A stretch of DNA of 64,000 bases from Chelonoidis abingdonii (Eukaryota > Chordata > Testudines > Testudinidae). The translations under genes and the position numbers were made by a program. The notes under the pieces were generated by a model. That model searched no databases, was not told the origin of the DNA, and was given only the letters and a program-made list of their open reading frames with translations. The stretch lies in NCBI RefSeq assembly GCF_003597395.2, contig NC_133771.1, positions 55,371,746 to 55,435,745 of the forward strand. The letters run 5' to 3'. Of this stretch, positions 56,671-64,000 are shown piece by piece (the stretch's first letter is position 1; every line of letters begins with the position of its first letter).

Positions 56671-59042
56671 TAACACATACAGATTTTGCATAAGATTTGA
56701 ACACATAATTTCTCTTGTATAAAGCTGTAATTCTCATTTTATTAACACTTAATAATCCTTACCCTCCATATAGATCACTCTTTCCTTGAAGGACCATCTG
56801 TGTATGCAGCTCCTTCAGCATCTTCCCTCATCTAAATCTGGCTTAAAATTGCCAAAGAAACCTGATTAAGTCCACTCCTGTCTTTTATAACCAATGTTTC
56901 ATCTATTTTTTTCTATCCATGTGCAGAATACATTTTGTTATGTGCACTGAGGCATGTGTGGATTTGTGCCACCAGTAGAAACAAAAACCCTAGATATAAT
57001 ATATATTTTTAAAAAGTTTCCTTAGGGATAATTACTCCAGCCAGGACAGGGCAGGCATTTTAGAACTCACAACTCAAAGAATTAAATTTGTCAACCTGGG
57101 CTGGAAGGCTCTCTGCTGACAGTTAGACACATCCATTGAAGTCAATGAGAGTATTGCAATTTGCTCCAGTGGGTCCTGAATTGATCCCTAAGGGAATGGC
57201 AAATTTAATGAAATAATGAAGCTGGTAGGTGCTTCTGAGGATTGCTACTTGTATCATGAAATCATAAGGGATGAAGTGCACTACCAGCATTCTATTAAAA
57301 TTTATGAGCCACTTCTAGGAATCTCTGCATTTGGACTGAGCATATATTAAAAAGAAACAGATTCACTGGAAAAATTAACGTGGCTATATATAATGTTTCA
57401 AATTTAAAAGTATAAATTGCATTCCTATTTACTAAAGTGCTCTAATAGTTGAATAGTTGTGGTGATAATTGTATATCAGAACCAATCAGTGGTGAATTAC
57501 CTGTTAATATAACAGATCAGGAAAGGCAAAAGTTAATGTTCCAGAAGACCTTCTATACATGCTTCACAAATGTCAAATTTTGTATTCCTGTGTTTCTGGG
57601 TAAGATGTGGAGAAGATTTAATCATGCGCTTAGTTTTACTCAGTTTTATCAGTCCCAGTAACTTAAAGATGACTATTCATATTGTGTAAAGTTAAGTCTT
57701 TGCAGGATTTCAGCATTATTGTTGAATTAACTTAGCTTTTTCCTTTTAATTTCCTTTTTATTATTAAAGACAAAACCCACCTACCTATGCTTAGTAATTG
57801 TTAATATTCAAATACTGCCAACCAAAGCTGATTGAAAAATGGGATGAAGCTTGACTATTTTTAATCAAAATTTAAAGTGTTGACTAAAAATGACATCAAC
57901 ATTACTAATTTTGAAATCTCATAACCAGTTTTAGTCCCAATTCAACTTTGAGGGTCACCCAGTTTAAACAGAGTTTGGAGAAAATATATTCACAACTCTG
58001 CTGCTGGGTGTCATTTTGCTGAAATAGTTATCTGCAAGACTGAGTTAATATAGGAAAAGCACATACAGTTTCATTGGAATAGCTATGTTTTTCCAAAGAA
58101 AAATGAACTATTTTGAAATGAAAATGTTGATTTTGAAGAATATCATAACATAGCAAAAGTGACCACCCAAACAATATAATATGTTTTTAAGAGTATATAA
58201 TAAAATTATGACACCCTTTTTTTGCCTGAGCAGTTAGCCATTATGCAGTCTTGGAGGCTGTCTTATGCTTCTTTCCAGCTACAAAGTAAAAAAAAAAATT
58301 GCTTTTAAGAAGGCTATTGGTCAGTGTCACTGATCATTCGTTCTGGAAAGAACCATAAAGCAGATGATCAAACTAAGGTAGGCCTGCAGAGTGATAAACA
58401 GTTTGTATACTTAAAGTAGTGCATCTCAGTCCTAGTAGAAGAGTGGAAGAATCATGAGAGTCCATCCCAAAAAGTCTAACTCCCAAGCTGGCATATTCAA
58501 GCAAATCAGAAAGAGAAGAAAGGTGCAGCTAAACTCATAACCATAGCACACTCTATATTTAGAAACTCTTTTGACTTCAATGGAAATTCTATATATAGAG
58601 GGCTTACCAGGATTAGGCCCTTAGAAGTGACTTAAACCAAACAATTCTTAAATAAGCAATGTGTAGTTCATTACCTTCTTTTTTTCTTTCTTTCATGGAT
58701 GCTCTAGACCCCACTGAAATCCTGAGAGGAAAAGAAATCACAGTATCTAATTATTATACCAACCTTTTCATGCTAACTACTTACGATACTTTCTCTCATA
58801 TATTATTTTTAATGTACGTCAGCTAATACATTTTGTAATCAGTTTATTTTCCAAATCAATGTATTCACTGCTATTTCCGTTAAATTGTCTTCAACACAGA
58901 TTATTCTGAAATCCTGTTGCTTGCAGATTGCTGTGAATGCTTACATTATGAAAATGTGATCTTCTCTTTCAATTATCTTAAAATATCATTTCAATTAATC
59001 AAAAAGATATGTCATAGTTGCATATAAAGTAACATCACTTAC
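56671..59042. other. No gene or repeat assigned
   Basis: AT-rich. A 70-codon frame at 57449-57661 has no motif. The phrase attgaagtcaatgag near 57137 hints at an old palindromic MITE. Confidence 0.4.
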
Positions 59043-59103
59043 ATATTATAGTTAAAAACAATGTGGAGTCCTTGTGGCACCTTAGAGACTAACACATTTA
59101 TTG

Positions 59104-59145
59104 GGGCATAAGCTTTTGTGGGCTAAAACCCACTTCATCAGATGC
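59104..59145 (-). ncRNA. Hammerhead-like motif, left arm
   Basis: Minus strand: ctgatga, extra A, stem II gtggg/cccac with ttttag-type loop, then caaaagc, with the second core box changed from gaaa to aaaa. Probably inactive. Confidence 0.4.
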
Positions 59146-59417
59146 ATGGAGTGAAAAATACAGTAGGCAGGTATAGATATGAAAAGATGGAAGTTGTCTT
59201 ACCAAAAGATGGAAGTTGTCTTACCAAAAGTCAGTGCTAAGGAGGCCAATTCAATCAGGTTGGATGTGGCCCATTCCGAACTGTTGACAAGAAGGGGACA
59301 GTATCAACAGAGGGAAAATTACTGACCTCCCTCCCCCCCCCACACACCTGGTAAGGCAACTGCCTTCTTTTCATGTGCTTTATATTTATACTTGCCTACT
59401 GTATTTTTCAATCCATG

Positions 59418-59460
59418 CATCTGGTGAAGTGGGTTTTAGCCCACGAAAGCTTATGCCCAA
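59418..59460 (+). ncRNA. Hammerhead-like motif, right arm
   Basis: Plus strand: ctggtga (core consensus CTGATGA with A to G), extra A, stem II gtggg/cccac, gaaa, then gc-ttat-gc and cc. Here the base before the predicted cleavage site is C where U is expected. Core changes make activity unlikely, but the fold is the same as at 34221. Confidence 0.4.
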
Positions 59461-59540
59461 ATAAATTAGTTAGTCTCTAAGGTGCCACAAAGACTCCTCA
59501 TTGTTTTTGCTGACACAGAATAACATGGCTACCCCTCTGA

Positions 59541-61021
59541 ATATTATACTTAATTGCGTAGTAAGAGACAGTCTGTGCACTGAGACATTCCTCATTTGTT
59601 ACGTGCCATAAGATTCTTTTACTCTCTTACTTCAGCTAATTCTGCATTGTTATACCATTTACAATTAGTTTTACCTTCTCATTCAATACTATTTATATTT
59701 ATTACAAGTTTTATTGTTCATAATATAATCAGCACAGAGACAGCTCTGCCACTCAGCTTCTACAATGTCTGAGTGGTGCCAAAACTGCCATTTTCCTTTT
59801 AAGAATCAACAGTTAATCAACCCCTGCATAAATCTGTCATTGGGATAGAAAAGTTTATCTAAATAATGAATTTAGTTAATGTATTCACTGTTGTACTGCA
59901 CATTTTGCTTGCACAAGACACAACTTGTGGCATGTGTTTCATTACTTTCTTGATCATGTCCACCATTTGTCATACCAGATAGATGACTAAACAAATTGCA
60001 TTTATAGTCCATGTACACTGAAGAGCTGTTACAGTAACAGAAAATGGAATGATTGATATCTGTTGCTAAAAAAAAAATGGAGCGTTTGGGGCCAGATTAT
60101 CAGTTGTGCAGATCAGCAAAGAACTAAGCTAATTTTACTGGCTGAGGAAATGGCCCATTTTTCTTCAGAATCCAGGTCAGGTATGCAAGATTCTGTTACC
60201 TTTGTAAGTACAGTTGGTAAGTGTCACCCTTCATTCCTTTTCACTGTCCCTGAACTCTTTGTTTCCTATTTTACAATAAATAAATATATTTAACAATGAA
60301 AAAAATATTGTAAATACATTTTAGAAGTCTTTATCTAACCCACCTCCTTTAAGAGCATGCACAATCACAAATTACTGAGGTCCTATACTCCAAACACTCC
60401 CTCTGTAGAACTCCTATTGAAGTCAGTAGGAATGCTACATGCAGAGCGCTTTCAGGATAGGATCCTCTGCTAGGATTAGGGAATTATGAGTTATTCTCTC
60501 CAAGGATATTGGATCTTCTAATGAAATCCCTTTGTTTTATGCAGCCTCTATTGCTATAGAATTGCCCCTTCATTTTCCTCCATAGTATCTCCATTGCAAA
60601 CAACCTCACCCTTGCTCTCCATGGAAGTCCTTGAAGTTTAAGGATGAAATATTGAATCTACTGCAGTTGATAGGAAACCTTCACTGCCTTCTCCTTCTGT
60701 CCTGGTAGCCTCCAGAGACACACCAGATTTCTGTGTAGAAATATGGGAAACAGTTAATTCAAAGCTGAGCTATATATTATATATCAAAACTGGAGGTACT
60801 GTGTGCAGGTGGGAGGATCCCTTTCTTGTCAGTTCCTGGATCTACTGTGTTTGGAGATCTCTCATCTTCCAACCCCCCTGGTTCTAGCAGTCCCTTTCTG
60901 TATATGCCTCAACAGAAGCTCTCAGCTTTTCCTGCCTTTTAGTTTCCTCTGCTCCCCTCCTGAATTTCTCCATGAGATGGGACATACTAGCCATTATTCC
61001 CAATGTACTCTATATTGATGG
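59541..61021. other. No gene accepted
   Basis: Frames at 60063-60293 and 60803-61018 lack motifs. The ggggccagattatcagttg block at 60089 resembles a common palindromic repeat, so the gtaagtac at 60203 was not accepted as a donor. Confidence 0.4.
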
Positions 61022-61132
61022 CTGGGACCCTGATACAGCAAAACACATAAGCATGTGCATAACTTTATTTCAACAGGACTCATCGCAAGCTTAAAGTTCC
61101 ACAGAAGCTTAAGTGTTTTGTTGGATCGGGTC
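61022..61132. repeat. Palindromic MITE
   Basis: Left part ctgatacagcaaaacacata and right part taagtgttttgttggatcgg are inverted copies; inner ataacttta and cttaaagtt continue the palindrome. About 110 bp. Confidence 0.65.
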
Positions 61133-61136
61133 ATAG

Positions 61137-61600
61137 TGTTACCCAGGCTTTTGCTGAACCAAAAGTTTATGGTAACTTTACTCTTTGTGAGGTGATGACA
61201 GGAGATCAATCATGGGGACATGGCCATCTGGCTGATTGATAGTTGATTCAAAAAGACAAACAAAAGTGCTTTCACTCAAAGCTTCTACTTTATTTAGTCT
61301 CTGGTACTTACACATGTCCACAACAGGTTAGTAGAGCTCCCCAGGGTCTTGATGACATCACACATGGATAACTGTAGACATCCAGTGGCCAGCCTTTCAT
61401 CTGCAGGGGAACTTCAGAGGTGTCCAAACGTCAAAGTGTCCACCGAGCTCAGATTTCTTCCTCTTTTTATATCCAATTTGTTAGTTTTACATAACTTGTT
61501 CATGTTTACTCCTTGTGGCAACTCACTTTCCTCTCCCTTTCTGGTCTGTAATTTGTGTTAAGGCTGCCACAGAGGTCTTACAGCCACATTTAGCAATGAC
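61137..61600 (-). mobile_element. LTR-like sequence
   Basis: The minus strand shows a TATA-like ggatataaaaagagg (61461-61475), then a polyadenylation signal aataaa (61291-61296), then a tail ending gggtaaca at 61137. This order and the CA end fit an LTR. The U3 boundary (about 61560-61620) and target duplication were not found. The 70-codon plus frame inside is a shadow. Confidence 0.45.
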
Positions 61601-62584
61601 CATTACAATTGGTATTCCAGATGAGGGCAGTGGTTTAGGCATGTTTTCTCCTTACACTAAGACTCTACACGGTTTCTGAATGTTAACTAGGAAAAAAGAG
61701 TAGAAGTATTTTTTGGAGGCATAATAAAAATGATAGTGATATTTCACCTTTCCCCCTCACACCACTTCTATCTGCCTGAAGTTCTAAGACTCATTTCAGG
61801 AAGCTCCACTATAAATTTATTTCTTACACGTATATCAAATACCACATTAGAATGTTTGTGAGCTTGGAGGTGCTTTAATGTCCAGTACAGGAATTTTAAA
61901 GTTTTAAACATGTCCATATTTTAACCTACAGGAAGTGTTGACACAAACTATAATTCTGATATGCAGGCAAATCACTCCATAAATAATAAAGACAGGATAT
62001 TTAAAATAAGCAGCACCACAATGACCGCAAACTGTTTTTCATACATGCAAAAGGAATAGCATAAAAATGACTTGGGATATAATAGGTTGTTGCAAAGCCT
62101 AGACAGGGATGTTAGTCTTAGACAAATGCAAATGACATGAGTTGTTTTGTGGTGGTTTGTATTCAACTAAACTTTCCCTAAGGACTTCACCTAAACCCCT
62201 GGAATATCTTTTGCAATTTTTAAACTCTAATTTATGATGCTGATTAGCTGCAAGCTTCCCTAACATAAATTAAGTTTCTTTTTCTCTAGGGGTCAGTAGA
62301 TTGTGAGTGGCACAATTCAATGCAGAAATGCCAGGAGAGAAATAACTGAGAGAAACTCTCATTTAGGCCATGCATGAGCATGTAATTAAACAATTCAATC
62401 AGTGCTGGAAGAAACAGGAATGACAAAAGTTACAGGGAGACCATAAAAGGTTTGCGGTTTGGCCCGCATAGTCCTTCTTAAATTCAGATCCAAACCATTC
62501 CAGCCTATGAGGGTCACCCAGTCATCACAGCCTTCTGTACACAATTAAGTCCACCCATCTCAATAATCTTTAGGAAGAGTCTTA
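61601..62584. other. No gene or repeat assigned
   Basis: AT-rich; one 64-codon frame without motif. Confidence 0.4.
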
Positions 62585-62881
62585 ACTCTTTTTCAGAGGA
62601 TGTTGTGAAGGCCAGGATCTTAACTGGGTTCAAAAAAGAACTAGATAAATTCGTAGAGGAAAGGTCCATCAATGGCTATTAGCCAGGATGGGCAGGAATG
62701 GTGTCCCTATCATCTGTTTGCCAGAAGCTGGGAATGAGTGAAAGGGGATGGATCACTTTATGATTACTTGTTTGGTTCATTCCTTCTGAAGCACCTGGCA
62801 TTGGCCACTGTTGGAAGACAAGGTACTGTGCTAGATGGACCTTTGATCTTACCCAGTAGGGCCATTCTTATGTTCTTATGA
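62585..62881 (+). mobile_element. CR1-like LINE 3' end
   Basis: Shares with 47930-48178, in order: gaactagataaattc, ggctattagccaggatgg, gcacctggcattggc, and a terminal gggccattcttatgttctta. Only the last ~300 bp remain. Same subfamily as the 44-48 kb element. Confidence 0.9.
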
Positions 62882-63731
62882 GTCCCTCTTTTTTTGATGT
62901 GAAGCTCTGGGTGAAAGCAAAGTGTCCTACTTCCCTTCAACAGGCATATTTTGAAGATAGATGGTAGGCTTGCACCTACCTCAGCTGTTCATCCTCTCTG
63001 ATACCCAGTACTATCATCCTAGATATTTTCCCAACTGATACTCCCAATTCTTCTCATCCTACTCGCTACCCTCCCAAGCAGCGGTGTCATTTCTAGTTTT
63101 TTTTTTTTGTGGGGAGAGGGTAGCAAATTTGGGTCAGCATATAGAACAATATATATAATTATTTTATATACTGCAAAGTCGTGCAGGGATGGGGAGTTAC
63201 AAGAGTTATAAACTGAAGCGGTCAGGGGAAAAACTGACTTGTCCCGTAACAAATGATGTCTCACTCACCAGCCCTGCATTGCTTATATCTCTGTCTCCTG
63301 TTCAAACTGGCTTTGCTTCCTTCAGCCCACAAAGTCTAGCATCATCCTTATGTAAGGTCAGAGGCCTTTTTCTGTAGCCATATTGTAAGATATGACCTGC
63401 AACTATATTAGGAAAGCAGTAGCCATGAGCCAAGAAGCAGAAAGTCATATCCTCACATTCCCTCTAAATTACATAAAACAATGTAGTATTCGGCTGTTAA
63501 GTGGGGTACAAAAGGAAGTTCTTCGGTACCATTTCTAGGACACAGCCCTAAGATCAGAGCTGCCAGACCTCAACACCCTGCCAATCACACCATGCAGAAT
63601 CTGGAGTCCCCAGATGACCTGTTTCTGAGTGGCGTAAAGAAAAGTTCATCTGCCTTTTTGGGAGTGGTGAGCATTTTATGCTTAGTGTGTGCATTCTGTT
63701 TTGGTCATTGTTAATGAATAGAGGATAAGGA
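62882..63731. other. No gene accepted
   Basis: ORFs up to 81 codons; the 108-codon frame 63554-63880 runs into the next element. A T-tract lies at 63097-63108. Confidence 0.4.
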
Positions 63732-63733
63732 TA

Positions 63734-64000
63734 CAGTAACTCCTTGCTTAACATTGTAGTTATGTTCCTGAAAAATGCAACTTTAAGCAAAATGATATTA
63801 AGCAAATCCAATTTCCCCATGAGAATTAATGTAAATAGGGGGGTTAGTTCCAGGGAATATTTTTTCACCAGGCAATGCACACACAGTATAAATTTTAAAC
63901 AAACAATTTAATACTGTACAAAGCAATGATGACTGTGAAGCTTGGTTGAGGTGATGAAGTCAGAGGGTGGAAGAGAGGGATATTTCCCACGGAACGCCTT
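63734..64000. mobile_element. Tigger-like DNA element, cut by window edge
   Basis: Starts with TA plus cagtaactccttgcttaaca, then gtagttatgttcctgaaaaa and ccaatttccccatgagaatt. The CAGTA start after TA matches pogo/Tigger ends. The right end is outside the window, so length and coding content are unknown. Confidence 0.6.

Larger units (their letters stand above)
59051..59540. mobile_element. Penelope-like element, non-autonomous foldback copy
   Basis: Exact 8-bp flanking duplication atattata (59043-59050, 59541-59548). Left arm (59061-59170) and right arm (59390-59510) are inverted copies: ggagtccttgtggcacctta faces taaggtgccacaaagactcc. The outermost right ~32 bp are absent from the left. 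The interior of about 200 bp lacks coding sequence and contains a 24-bp unit (aagatggaagttgtcttacc) twice at 59183-59230. Related to, but a different subfamily from, 33265-34346. Hammerhead-like motifs in both arms. Confidence 0.75.

Noticed and set aside
60089..60212. Interval between ttgtgcag and gtaagtac, exon-like
   Set aside because: The left part (gggccagattatcagttg) looks like a widespread palindromic repeat; the splice-like signals are probably incidental.
1..64000. CRISPR array, operons, bacterial regulatory sites
   Set aside because: Tandem repeats found are minisatellites without unique spacers, and the sequence is clearly vertebrate nuclear DNA.

Overview
The window is nuclear DNA of a sauropsid vertebrate, most probably a turtle. 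It is AT-rich and full of stop codons in all frames. It is dominated by CR1-type LINE copies in both orientations, with solo LTRs, Penelope-like elements, hAT and Tigger-type DNA elements and many short palindromic MITE-like repeats. The turtle assignment rests on recognising repeat types I associate with turtle genomes; no database search was possible. There is no prokaryotic-style gene layout and no CRISPR array. No complete cellular gene was found. The only host coding candidate is a 56-bp exon-like segment (23687-23742) with strong splice signals on both sides. The rest is best read as intron or intergenic DNA.

Layout. 1-2.6 kb: CR1 end, solo LTR copy A1 (1056-2267) carrying a perfect 46-bp hairpin, and a tRNA-Arg-like relic. 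2.6-16 kb: MITE-like palindromes, two copies of a long composite repeat (5.9 and 13.4 kb), a solo LTR with exact target duplication (8929-9952), an L1-type ORF2 tail (11.9 kb) and a CR1 copy (14.2-15.5 kb). 16.9-21.1 kb: another solo LTR (16897-17715), then a GC-richer block with ~140-bp tandem repeats and a decayed SGNH-hydrolase gene, lying between two ~135-bp direct repeats. 23.7 kb: exon candidate. 25.5-31.9 kb: LTR copy A2 in the opposite orientation to A1, and a CR1 copy split by a 1.18-kb insertion. 33.1-35.7 kb: a CR1 copy split by a Penelope-like element that is itself split by a TA-target MITE. 36-42.4 kb: three hAT-type elements with 8-bp target duplications (one exact), an LTR and a CR1 copy. 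44-48.2 kb: a nearly full-length but dead CR1 with ORF1 (including an SGNH esterase domain), endonuclease and reverse transcriptase remnants. 48.2-51.8 kb: a Tigger-like element, then a DNA repeat split by a GC-rich solo LTR with a recognisable promoter and a 44-bp minisatellite. 52-64 kb: more CR1, SINE, MITE and Penelope-like pieces, ending inside a Tigger-like element.

The elements do not form a pathway. They form a stratigraphy: nested insertions and target duplications allow relative dating. The most interesting signals are the hammerhead-ribozyme-like folds in the inverted ends of the two Penelope-like elements, the SGNH-bearing insert between long direct repeats, the LTR pair in opposite orientation 24 kb apart, and the isolated exon candidate.
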